From assembly GCA_010909165.1 (NCBI GenBank), contig MU008159.1:1240001-1304000 (forward strand): DNA of 64,000 nt, read 5' to 3'. This stretch comes from Anthoceros angustus (taxonomy: Eukaryota > Streptophyta > Anthocerotopsida > Anthocerotales > Anthocerotaceae). The translations under genes and the position numbers were made by a program. Below are positions 33,568 to 43,382 of this stretch, in pieces. Numbering within the stretch: the first letter of the stretch is position 1; every line of letters begins with the position of its first letter. A model generated the notes under the pieces. The model was given only the letters and a program-made list of their open reading frames with translations. It did not search any database and had not been told where the DNA came from.

Positions 33568-34590
33568 ATGAATGTTGCAGGACATTTAGGTATACCAGAA
33601 TCATCTTTTAGCCGTGTGTTCTACATCTGCATGTCCACGGCACAAATCGATGCACTAGCTCAACAATTTGGTCAGTTTAACATCAGACCCAAGCCAAAGC
33701 CGAATCCCAAACCCATAAAACACCGTCCAACCTTTACCGAGCTAAAGGAGAAAGACCGCTTTAATGGGAACCGATATCCCTGCTTTGGCGCCGCATCAAG
33801 ACCATCTGCTGGCGAGGTGGAACATTGTGGATAGAACTTACGCAAACTGCATTCGCCGCTAATCGGAGTAAACAAGCCGGCGGTGATGACATTGCTGGGA
33901 CTGACAAAGATTGCTTGTTTCCTAATCAATGGCACGGACGTGGACCTTGTGCGGATGTCGAACATCTACGATGTCACGGCGCGATCACCGAGAGGACATA
34001 CAAAAGTCAAAACATGATGAGTCTCTGTGCCATACAGACAGAGCTGTACACATTGAAGATGAGGGAGGGAGACAAGATCTCGGCACATACAAGCCGATTT
34101 CGTCAACTACGAGCACAAATTACCTCGCTGACTGGCGAAAAGATACCTGAGTCACAGGCTGTGGCAAGGTTACTTTCTAGCCTGCCCCCATCTTATCAAG
34201 CTTTCGTCACAACACAGAATGGACCTGTCAAACCTAGTGGAGCTGCTGGAGGTTCTGAAAGCACAATCACATGTGAAGATGTGATTGGTGCTTTGTACCA
34301 AGAGGAGGCCCCGTTTGAATTCGCTAGTGTACCTAGGAACAAAGCGTAAAAGGTGTTAGCTACAGCTTCGACCTAACAAAACAAGTCCAAGGCAACACGA
34401 CCTCCAAAGAAGTGGCAAACCCGATGGGTCGTCATCCTCCAAGAGACCAGGGAATTGTAACTGGTGCGGAATTGCTGGTCATTGGGCCCGAGAGTGTAAG
34501 AAGAAGAAATTCGGTGAACCTCAACGTGCTACTAAGAGCACTGCGAATGTCACCATTAAAGACAGACAATCAGGTGACACCAAACCACCG
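33568..34590 (+). pseudogene. copia 1 gag
   Basis: Starts with AQIDALAQQFGQFNIRPKPK and FTELKEKDRFNGNRYPC, the counterpart of LKEKDRFKGQGYSIW in copia 2 (where YxxW is kept). After a frame change near 33830 the frame 33825-34349 continues with YKSQNMMSLCAIQTELYTLK, EGDKISAHTSRFRQLRAQI and VARLLSSLPPSYQAFVTTQN. These are the UBN2/gag-polypeptide helices of copia Gag. A CCHC zinc knuckle, CNWCGIAGHWAREC, lies at about 34457-34500 in another frame. Gag would form the virus-like particle and bind the element RNA. Two or more frameshifts inactivate this copy. Confidence 0.85.
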
Positions 34591-35310
34591 GTGAAGATCC
34601 TCACTGTATGTCTTGCCCGTTCTGCACAAAAGGAGGGGAGCTGGTATCTTGATTCCGGCGCAACCTCACACATATGCAAGGACAAAAATCAGTTCTTCAC
34701 TCTCGATTCACGCCAGTCCACATCAAAAGTGCTTCTGGGTGACGAACAAAACAAGACCAGTTTGCAAATACAAGGACAAGGTATCTGCAAGTTCAGTCTT
34801 CATGATGGATCAATTCTGACCCTACAGGATGTGCTGTATGTGCCATCAATGGCAAAGAACCTCCTGTCCCTTAGCAAACTAATGCAGCAGAGGACCTACC
34901 ACATGAAGGCTGCAGATGACACATGCCAGTTTTACAGAAATACTGACCCATCCTTGTACGTCTTCAGAGGCATTCTGGAAAATGATCTGTACAGGCTGGA
35001 CATTTTCACACATAAGCAGGTAGCGGGTTTAGCATCCACAGATACACAAAAATTAGCAGTCCTGTGGCATGCTCGCCTCTGTCACGTGCACCAGCACAAG
35101 TTGGTAGATATGTCTCTACAGGAATGTCATAAGGAACCTTTACCTCGATGTTTTAAGGACCTCCCTTCCTGTGAGGCTTGCATCATAGCCAAGCAGCATC
35201 CATTTCCACACCTGGCGTCATACAGAGCAAAGGCTGTCCTCGAACTTGTGCACGCAGATATCTCAGGGAAAATCAAGTACCCTCACTGGGCGGTGCTTTG
35301 TATTACCTAA
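34591..35310 (+). pseudogene. copia 1 protease and GAG-pre-integrase domain
   Basis: An open frame of 239 codons. SWYLDSGATSHICKD near residue 15 is the aspartic protease active site (DSGA, typical of copia). LQDVLYVPSMAKNLLSLSKL is the conserved end of the protease region. LAVLWHARLCHVHQHKLVDM and CEACIIAKQHPFPH make up the GAG-pre-integrase region with the H-x-R-x-x-H and C-x-x-C zinc-binding residues. It is followed by LELVHADISGKIKYP, the start of the integrase core with the first catalytic Asp. The frame ends by a frameshift inside integrase. Confidence 0.85.
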
Positions 35311-36000
35311 GTATCACGGATGATTACTCACGGTATACCTGGACGTACCCTTTACAACTCAAGAGTGATACCTTCGTCACATTCTAGGATCGGGTTTAAA
35401 TCGACTGACAGAAATTCGAGGCGACCATAATGGCTGTAATTCTTGAATACAGCCTTTGACGCATTCTTACATGAACATGGTGTACAGAGGCAGTTGACTG
35501 TTCCATACACGCCACAGCAGAATGGTGTGGCCGAACGCAAGAACCAAACCCTCTTATCCATGACACGTAGCATGCTTCTCTGGGCTGGATTACCTCAAAA
35601 CTTCGCCGAGGCTATTGTTGTCTATGTATATGTACAGCCGCTTACCGTCCTGAAGACACCTTTTGAAGCCATGTGGAACAGAAAACCAAGCTTGCTGCAC
35701 TTACGGGTCTTCGGATCCCGTGCTTTTGCACTTATACCTGAAGAGAAGAGGCGAAAGTTAGACCCTCGTGCTCAAGCCCTCATCTTTGTTGGTTATAGTG
35801 AAACTTCCAAGGCATACAAGTTGTACAATCCTACCTCACAGACATACATTACGGCGGTCATCACCTTCATTGAGCCTACACGCCCGCTACCTGTGATTTC
35901 CCATTTGGACTCGAGGAGTCAGCCGAGGGAGAAAATCTGGAAGAAGAAACATCTGAATTTGACTTCCCAGACGACGCAGGCCCTAACCCAGAGCAAGTGA
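35215..36000 (+). pseudogene. copia 1 integrase core
   Basis: Starts with LELVHADISG (catalytic D) and, after a frame change at about 35290, GALYYLSITDDYSRYTWTYP (second catalytic region). A damaged IRGDHNGCN at about 35417-35445 stands where LRSDNGGEF is expected. The next frame (35443-36000) has QLTVPYTPQQNGVAERKNQT, which contains the third catalytic Glu (AERKN), then LLSMTRSML, FGSRAFALIPEEKRRKLDPR and IFVGYSETSKAYKLYNP. Integrase would insert the cDNA. The frame changes make it non-functional. Confidence 0.85.
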
Positions 36001-36133
36001 TACCGGCCCAAACCACGATCCTGTCCATCCATCCATCCACATGAGCAGACCACCGTGCACAAGGCGATGTAGACGATGTTGTAAACGTTCCTGGCAATGA
36101 TGACAACTTTCACGATCGAATTTGTGAAGATGC

Positions 36134-38307
36134 GTGTCGATGATCCGTGAGGCTTACCTGATGCTCTTGATGTGCTGGATGCTGGACCAGAAATTGAGGA
36201 AGAACCCCTACCGCGACTGTAGGATGACCCTCCTCCAAGACGTTCCAGTGTGCCACCTCCTGAAGAATGGAAAGAGCCTAGATACACCATCGATTTCCGC
36301 ATCTTATCAAGCTATACATGCCGCATCAACCACAATTGACTTGGAACCTAAATCGCTAAAAGAGGCTTTTTCAAGCCCTGAAAAAGACAAATGGAAATTT
36401 GCGGTTGATGACGAGTTCAATAGCCTCGTCAAAAACCATACCTGGAAATTGGTGGACTTGCCGCCTGGCAGGAAACCCATCTCTTGTAAGTGGGTATTCA
36501 AATTAAAGTTGAATGACAAAGGTGAGATAGCCAGATACAAGGCGAGACTTGTCGCCAGGTTCTAGGTTATGTTCTGCAGCTAAAGCTAGAATCATTCTGA
36601 TTGATTGTGATCTCACGTCAGGAGAGAAGGTTTCTTGGTTAGTCTAATCCCTCCTTCTATTCCTCGCGTTGCTATGCATGCCAAGTCATATCACAGGGCA
36701 AAGATGGGAAGTAAATCCTAGAGTTGGACGGACCTATTTAAGACACCACGCAAGTGAGAACTTGTTAAGTCCAGATTTAAATTCACCACGGTACACGAAA
36801 GTGCTAGGTTGTGCTATCAAGATATACCAACGTGCAACATTTAGTACAAGCAACTTTTTGGACAAATTATGTCCGGTTATTACAAGAAGTATGGTAATGT
36901 GGGTATTGCTGTGGAGTTGATTGTGCCTTGTGTGTTGCATACATACGTATCAAACTTCATACACAATATTGTGGGAATTTTTTAGCAAGCATCGGGGTTT
37001 ATGACTCCCCTAAAAACTACAATAATGCGATAGGATTGTATCAAATGGACGTGTGCACGGCATACCTCTATGGAGCACTAGACGAGGACCTCTATATGGC
37101 ACAGCCTGAGGGCTATGAAGATAAAAATCATCCCAAGAAGGTGTGCAAACTGTTGAAGACCATCTATGGTCTGAAGCAAAGTGGCCGAGTCTGGTACTTG
37201 AACATCCACGTTTACCTCCTTAGCAGATCATTCAAGCAGAGTGTAGCCGACAGCAATGTTTACAGGCTCACAAGAGGTAAGGAATATGTGGTGCTCGCCC
37301 TCTACGTCGATGACGTGATCCTAGCTGCCAGCAGCACACAACTGTTAGAAGAAGTGAAATCCATGTTGAGCAGCAAATACGAAATGAAGGATATAGGAGA
37401 ACTGAAATTTTGCCTAGGTATCCAGCTACTTCGTGTGAGATCTGAGGGACTTCTAATGATACACCAGTACCAGTACATCCAGGATATCTTGACCAAGTTC
37501 AAGCTAGACCAAGCACGACCAGCAACTACACCCTCAGCCATGGGAGTTAAACTCACAAGCCTGCAATGTCCACAATATGAGGCAGAGAAAAGGGAAATGG
37601 CAGATGTGCCCTACAGACATGCGATAGGAAGCCTTATCTTTGTAGGTAACTGGACTCGTCCAGATATTCAGTACTCTGTGAGCACACTCTCCCAATTCCT
37701 AGAAAACCCTGGTCGCGCGCATTGGGTAGCTGCCAAAAGAGTGTTCCGTTACCTTAAGGGCACCCAATGTTATGGACTATGCTATAAATGCAGTGGACAA
37801 GAACAGCTTACCTTAAAGGGATTCACTGATGCCGATTGGGCATTCGATAGTGATAGCAGGAAAAGCCTTTCGACATACTGTTTCCTTCTTGCGAATGCAG
37901 CCATCAATTGGAGTTGTAAAAAGCAAGCCTCTATCGCCCTCTCGTCCACAGAAGCAGAATACAAGAGCTTGACTGATGCATCAAAAGAGGCAGAGTGGGA
38001 AAGGACTTTCCTTGCAGACTTGGGCCAGCAGCAGATGAGGCCAACTCCTCTTTTGTGTGATAATATGTCTGCCCTGGCTCTTGTTGCAAACCCTAGGTTC
38101 CACGCCCGAACTAAACACATAGAGATACAGCACCATTATATCAGAAATGTGGTGGAGCGTGCTGTTGTGAAAGTCGATTATGTTCACACAGATGAGAACA
38201 CAGCAGATGTGTTGACCAAGGCCCTGCCCAAATCGAGACATTATCAGCATATGGAGGGACTTGGACTCTGCGACCTGACAGGTTACATGTTCAAGGACGC
38301 AAAATAG
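36134..38307 (+). pseudogene. copia 1 reverse transcriptase and RNase H
   Basis: The N-terminal part of RT (36300-36565) has WKFAVDDEFNSLVKNHTWKL and WVFKLKLNDKGEIARYKARL, then stops at LVARF. The second part (36928-38307) resumes at IGLYQMDVCTAYLYGALDED and carries the catalytic box VVLALYVDDVILAA. RNase H follows, with LKGFTDADWAFDSDSRKSLS, IALSSTEAEYKSLTDASKEA and HTDENTADVLTKALP. The 45 or so residues that normally link LVAKGF to the QMDV box are missing, replaced by about 420 bases of unrelated sequence (36566-36985). The 3' half is a clean 459-codon frame, in contrast to the rest. Confidence 0.9.
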
Positions 38308-38518
38308 AGTGCACAGTGTGTATCTGGTGGGTGTGTGGGGGTGGGAGCCTATGCTTTCTAATTGGTGATTGATACTCCTATAGCTTGACGTAGCTGTCAC
38401 CGGCCTCCAGCACTACCAGGCCCTTACTTCCTACACAGATCCACAGGCACATGTTTTAACAGACTGTCAGTATGTGAGGGAGCACAAGGATCAAAGGCCA
38501 GGTAGGACGGATGAAGCC

Positions 38519-39149
38519 TCACGTGACTTTAATCGCCCTGCACTCAGCCGCAACTTCGGAGGACTCTTTGATCTGATTCAGCAGTGCTGCCACTGTCTGA
38601 AGCTGACCAATCAAGCTCATCTCCTCTCCAAGTTCGTCCCGAGTCGGAGGCGGCTCTGCAGCCTCCTCAGTTATTTTTCCATCCATAACCGACCGCACTG
38701 CTTTATGGATCGCCCAAGCAGTGTGACTCTCGTCCCTGCCACTGGGACGCTTGTGCAATCTAGGGCTCTTCCTAGCTGGTGGTGGCGATGTCCTCAAGAG
38801 CAGGTCTCTTCCCCTTGGCCTTCGTCGCAGATTCGGCTTGCAGGCTGCTCATCTCGCTTGTTGTTGACATGGCGGTGCACAGCAGGAGCTGGATGACTGT
38901 GAAGCAGGCGAGCTGGATGATGACAATCAGGGTGGAGACGGGAAGGACGACCGCCATCTTAAGGGCTCTGGCACGTTTGCTCTCGAGTTCAGTGGGTGGA
39001 GCGTACCGAGTTCCCGACCATGTGAATGCACGTTTTCTAAGCTCGTGAAGTTTAAGAGGGAGTGTTAGAATAAATACGCATACGTACATATTGGTTAACC
39101 TACACTCACTTAGGTTATTGTTTATAAACCGTATGTGATCATTGGACAT
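38519..39149 (-). CDS. Antisense ORFs in copia 1 3' region, membrane segment plus coiled coil
   Basis: Two overlapping minus-strand frames, 39149-38772 (125 codons) and 38797-38519 (92 codons). The first starts inside the 3' LTR; an internal Met at 38957 begins MAVVLPVSTLIVIIQLACFT and runs on as a hydrophobic stretch of about 27 residues, a clear transmembrane segment. It is followed by a basic KAKGKRPALED region. The second frame continues with ARKSPRLHKRPSGRDES, MDGKITEEAAEPPPTRDELG and the amphipathic LIGQLQTVAALLNQIKESSE. A single-base shift would join them. The RDEL-to-IKES part resembles by eye the coiled coil of the copia 2 pre-gag ORF (KDELQQ...LQNLKQS). Function unknown. Confidence 0.45.
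39049..39062 (+). other. copia 1 polypurine tract
   Basis: GTTTAAGAGGGAG directly precedes the 3' LTR, the expected plus-strand primer position. Confidence 0.7.
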
Positions 39150-39263
39150 TTAACCGTTCGTGATTAGGTTTAGATATAAAAGACATATGAGACCCTTTTT
39201 GTTAATCAATTCAATCATTTTTGTTCTGCTCTCGCCGTCTCCGTTCTATCCAGAACGTTTACA
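39063..39263 (+). repeat. copia 1 3' LTR
   Basis: 201 bases, TG...CA ends, followed by TATTA. Compared with the 5' LTR it has about two substitutions (one in CACTCACTTAGG) and three small indels. Confidence 0.95.
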
Positions 39264-39737
39264 TATTAAAGCCCAATGTACTTAGACTAATACGCTTAGT
39301 CTAAGTCAGTTAAGTATCATTAGTTTAGCTGAAGCTAATCACTAGGAAGCTTCTTGTGCTCCTTCCTAGGGGCTTCTTGTGGAGCTTCCTAGGGAGCCCT
39401 GTTGGAGGGTATAAATACCCCAGAGCCTCATTTCAATGTGAGAGAGTTATACTTGCCTCCTCCTCTCCTCTCCTCTTTCCACCATCATGGGCTGCCACAC
39501 GATCCTTCAGATAGAGACACTCCCAAACCGAGGAGGCAGTGACCGATAGTGCCATGGTTGAAGTGTGCCATGGCGAAGAGGGCAGTCCCTAAAGGATCCC
39601 CTTGCCTAGTGCCCGTTGCCGAGTCCAGTACGTAAACCCCTTCCACTGAGGGGCCATGCTGATAATAAAGGTTAAAAAGGGAACCATAAAAGGAACGAAC
39701 AAACAGAATAAAACTTGCTGGCTGCCCACCTGCATCC
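39264..39737. other. Unassigned sequence after copia 1
   Basis: Contains a promoter-like GGGTATAAATACCCC (39408-39422) downstream of repeated GCTTCTTGTG and GCTTCCTAGG words. This could be the 5' end of the non-LTR element whose RT fragment follows, or a remnant of another LTR. No gene was recognised. Confidence 0.3.
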
Positions 39738-40335
39738 TTGAGTTGGCCGTCCCGGAGACAGTGTCCTAGAATTTGTGGTTCAGGAGCCCTTTTGTTTCCA
39801 AATATGGTGGTTTTTGGCCGAGCTCTTACCTCTGCCCCTCGACTTTCTTCGAGTGGTCTGTCGAGGCCGGTCTATGACCATCTTCGGAACTACTTTACTT
39901 CCGAGGATCATTCTAGTGATTGTTCGGAGCTTTTCAGTCTGGCAGAAGCTGTGGCGGGGGGTGAGACCCCCCACCAGAGTTCTTAAGTGTTGAGTGCTAG
40001 AAGATTTTTGACTATGGAGAAGCCCCCACCAGGGGAGCGCCCTATCCCTGTGAGGCAGGCGTTCCTGCGGCTCATTAGCCACAGCATTGCCCTCCAGTTC
40101 CAGAAGTAGTTCCAGGCTCATCTTAGCCCCTATCATTTTGGGATTGCCACTCCAGGGGACTGTGAGTTGGTGGCCTTTAGTGTTGAGGCAGTTCTTTGAG
40201 TCGCATCTAGATTGGATTGCTCTTCATGTTGATGTTGAGAACTTCGAGCCTGCCTCGTCTCGGGGGTCTTGTGCGAGGTGCTCCAAGGAAAGCCGATTGA
40301 CACCTAATGGACGCAGAAGGAGAGGTCCCCATAAA
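39738..40335 (+). pseudogene. Non-LTR (LINE-like) reverse transcriptase fragment
   Basis: Pieces in several plus frames match the N-terminal RT domain of a LINE-like family common in early-diverging plants. In order they are SRPVYDHLRNYFTSEDHSSD, SELFSLAEAVAGGETP, EKPPPGERPIPVRQAFLRLI, SHSIALQFQK, HLSPYHFGIATPGDCELVAF, then DWIALHVDVENF (the catalytic LxxDVxNAF box with AF reduced to F). The RPI-x-V, QFG-x-A-x-x-GG-CE and DV-x-NAF order is diagnostic for RT blocks 0-A. The remainder of RT, including YADD, is missing because the sequence changes to the AT-rich island. A stop after FQK and frameshifts show it is dead. Confidence 0.65.
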
Positions 40336-41300
40336 GAAAATAACCAAAATGAAAAAAAGGATGAAACAAAATAAAACATATAAAATAAATGAAAATTAAT
40401 AAATAAGTAAATAAGGATGGATGAAACAAGAGAAAAGAGGGCACAAAGAATAAAAATAATTTAAAGATAAAAGAAAATAAAGAAAAAATAATATATGAAA
40501 ATATTAAATATTTATATTTAGGTATAATATAAATAAATATGATAGAAAGATAAATGGAGGTCTTACTTTCATTGGATTCTTTTCTATAGATAGATAAAAA
40601 TGAATAGATATAAATAGGAATAGAAAAAAATAGATAAAGATAATTAATTATATTTATGATAAATAATTAAAAGAGGTTGAAAATAGAAAGATTAGAGGTA
40701 CAGGAAAAAGATAGAGAAACGGAGTTTTGTTATGTTTTTTTAAGAACTAAATTATACAAAGATTCTTTTACCAAGATTAAAATGAATTGATATACACTTA
40801 CCGGCTCGCACTGACCGAGCATCCCAGAACTCAGGCATCCTTTCCACCGAAAATAGATAATATGGTGTCAAATACTACAAAAAATAGAGTGATGTTAAAA
40901 AAAATAGATAAACATAAGTAGAGAAAGATAATATCCATTTCTATAATAAATTAAATAGAAAAAATTAAAGAGAAAAAACATTAAATATAAAATATAAAAA
41001 ATTAAATATAAAAAGATAAGAAGTAAAAGAAAGAGGTTAGAGAAATATTATTTTAATAATTTTCATGTTGCAAAATCAGATGTAACCGAAGATTGAAAGA
41101 GATTGTAAAGGATTGGAAAATATATTGTATTGTAAAGTTTTAATTACAAGATAGAATATTATTTGTGTCAAATTTATATAAAAGTTAAATAAAAGTTTCT
41201 GCTCAAAACATGACTGTGGAATTAATTAAAGACTACCCAATGAATGAAATTAGATATGAAGCATTGCTTTATATGAGTTACAAGAATTGCATATAGTTGG

Positions 41301-41735
41301 AAGTACTATTATGAAATTCCAATCATAACTTATCAAATACATAACTTTAGTATATAGGGTGAATTATGGTTTGTTTTTCTTTTGTGTATGATAGAGCTCT
41401 GATATGTTATTGTTCTATATTTATGCTGATTTTCTATAATAGTATGAGGTCTGGTATGATTTATATAGGTCATGGAAGTACTCATGGAAGTATTATTCTG
41501 AAATATAATCTTAATTATATTCATTTCAAAGTACTATTCTGAAATTCTAATCATAAGTTATCAAAGACATAACTTTAGTAAAGGAGGACGGATTATGGGT
41601 TATTTTTCTTTTGTGTGTGATAGAGGTATGACATGTACAAGTCTACTGTTCTATCTTCATGTTGATTTTCTATAATAGCATCAAGTGTAGTGTGATTTAT
41701 GTAGGCCATAAAAATACCCATAGTTCTCCCTTCCC
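41301..41735 (+). repeat. Diverged tandem duplication in the AT-rich island
   Basis: Unit 1 (about 41301-41528) and unit 2 (about 41529-41735) share AAGTACTATT, CATAACTTTAGTA, TTTTTCTTTTGTGT, GATTTTCTATAATAG and TGATTTATGTAGG-type words in order, with substitutions and indels. They are clearly older than the 30 kb duplication. Confidence 0.7.
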
Positions 41736-42178
41736 TCGCTAAGGATTCTTCTATTTCTTTTGTGCTCTTTCCTATATGTCTTTGTACATTACCACGGGAT
41801 TGTGACAATGCTAGTGGTGGAAGATGATTACCTAGATATTTCAGATATAGATGTGAATAATCTTTTTGAATATTTTGTTTTATCTTGGTTTTTCCTATTT
41901 TCTGATTATTGTCAGATTGTTTTTCTTTATCCCGGTATACCATCTTGGAAGAATTTAGTTAATACCTACAATATAAAACTATGTTACTAGCTGAAAATAA
42001 ATTGATATTTTACTCAAAATATAATATTTTAAGTATAAATACTGATATATAATATAGGATATAAATACTCATACGAAACATAGTTCTTGTTTGACTAATA
42101 CATGGGTATATATTCAAAATTTTCATTAATATTAATGAGACTAAAAAAGAAGAACTAATTTAATTTAAATATGATAAG

Positions 42179-42378
42179 AAAAACTTCTCAATTGACTTGA
42201 TAAGTTTATATACCTACCTACTGGGTGCACAAAATGAATATATTTTTCATATCCTCCTATGACCTCATAGAAAAAATAAAAAATATAAAAAAACTTATCA
42301 ATTCACTTTATAAATTTAAATACCTAGGTACTACAAACAATGAATAAGTTTTTTCATATCCTTGTATGAGGTCGTAGG
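42179..42378 (+). repeat. Second diverged direct repeat in the AT-rich island
   Basis: 42179-42270 and 42289-42378 share AAAACTT-TCAATT, ATACCTA-CTAC, AATGAATA and TTTTCATATCC in order. Confidence 0.6.
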
Positions 42379-42615
42379 AAACATAGACAATTTTAATTCT
42401 ACTTTTAAGCCTCATACAAAAAAATAAAATTTTGGTTCGACTATTAATGAAACAATACTCTCCCCATGAAGGTGACCTCGGACAACAATCCCCCACTATT
42501 CCAAATTGGATGACAGATCATATCGTCTCGTGTGGGTGGGCTTGCTCTGCGATGCATTGCAGGAAAAATAGAAGCTTTTCTTGGTGCAATGTGTGTTCGA
42601 TTTGGAGGCCAAGGT

Positions 42616-42848
42616 GGTTAAAAAGACTCTTCCCCCATTATTATTATTATTACCCCTTTGTTGCTGGTGTCGAGGCTCTCCTGCCCTCGTGTTTGCCGTC
42701 TTTGTCTGTTAAAAAGACTCTTCCCCCATTATTATTATTAAAAGAAGAATAAGAAGAATTTTAGTTAAGTCCACTAAGGACGGATTTCTGTCATGGGACT
42801 TGGTACTTGAAGGATTTCTGTCATTTCTGTCATGGGACTTGGTACTTA
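42616..42848 (+). repeat. Cluster of short direct repeats
   Basis: GTTAAAAAGACTCTTCCCCC plus an ATT-triplet run occurs at 42616-42652 and 42708-42743. GGATTTCTGTCAT plus GGGACTTGGTACTT occurs at 42782-42810 and again, with an inner duplication of TTTCTGTCAT, at 42814-42848. The segment 42767-42796 is nearly identical to 51775-51804. Confidence 0.75.
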
Positions 42849-43016
42849 ACAACTTGTACCATGGTGTGCCTAAGCTACTTGCACCAAGGGCATCCACTCC
42901 CTTTAGGCACCCCATCTAAGTATGGATCTAAGCTCAGGATGCTTAATCACAGCATTCTTAAATGTGTGTCCACTTGGCCAAAGCCATTTGGACACGTACC
43001 TACTTTAGGTTCCACC

Positions 43017-43150
43017 TTTGATGGAATATAGCTTTCCATTCCAAGGTGACCTTTGAATCTTCCCACATTAGTCACTTTGATTCCGCATTCAATGGAAAGA
43101 TAGCTTTGCACTCCAAGGTGACCTTTGAGTCTTCCCACACTTTCTACCGT
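43017..43150 (+). repeat. Tandem repeat of about 72 bases upstream of the C2orf81-like gene
   Basis: The words ATGGAA-ATAGCTTT, CCAAGGTGACCTTTGA and TCTTCCCACA occur twice in order, in 43021-43080 and 43092-43145. No coding function. Confidence 0.7.
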
Positions 43151-43382
43151 AGAAAGCCCGATGCATGTACTGGAGGGCACAGTTCGATCACCTCCAAGGA
43201 TTCTTGGGATTTTCCACCATGCACTAGATGGGATTATCCCTATCACTTTGCTAGCTGCTTTGAAAACGTGTTACGATATTGTTTTGTTCCAAATGCGTCC
43301 GGGATAGAGAGAGATTCGAGAAGAGCAAAAGGGGCAGACGTATGACGCAAAGATCAGTGTGTGGTAGGCAAGAGCAAATGAT

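Larger units (their letters stand above)
32300..39268 (+). mobile_element. Ty1/copia LTR retrotransposon with paired LTRs and TSD (copia 1)
   Basis: Bounded by 198- and 201-base LTRs that both start TGTTAGAATA and end GTTTACA, flanked by the direct repeat TATTA (32300-32304 and 39264-39268). Inside, in copia order: PBS, a 1.1 kb pre-gag leader, gag with a zinc knuckle, protease, integrase, RT, RNase H, then a 0.75 kb 3' region and a polypurine tract. The protein-coding part is damaged: frameshifts in gag and integrase, plus a foreign block replacing part of RT. The LTRs differ at only a handful of positions, so insertion is recent compared with the amount of internal decay. Confidence 0.95.
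40336..42430. other. AT-rich island
   Basis: About 2.1 kb that is overwhelmingly A and T, unlike the flanking DNA. It lacks a gene that I recognise. Minus-strand frames such as 41943-41593 (116 codons) are open but low in complexity, and share AYINHT and ENQHEDRT segments with 41524-41333 only because that stretch is duplicated. A small GC patch at 40798-40850 interrupts it. Confidence 0.7.

Noticed and set aside
36566-36985. Block in copia 1 RT as a spliceosomal intron
   Set aside because: Removing it does not restore the missing 45 or so RT residues, and no GT-AG pair joins the two halves correctly.
40336-42430. AT-rich island as a plastid or mitochondrial insertion
   Set aside because: No organellar gene, tRNA or rRNA sequence could be recognised, so I kept it as unexplained rather than calling organelle DNA.
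42616-42743. ATT-triplet runs as a functional microsatellite or terminator
   Set aside because: The runs are four or five units long and part of a larger duplicated segment; no function is indicated.
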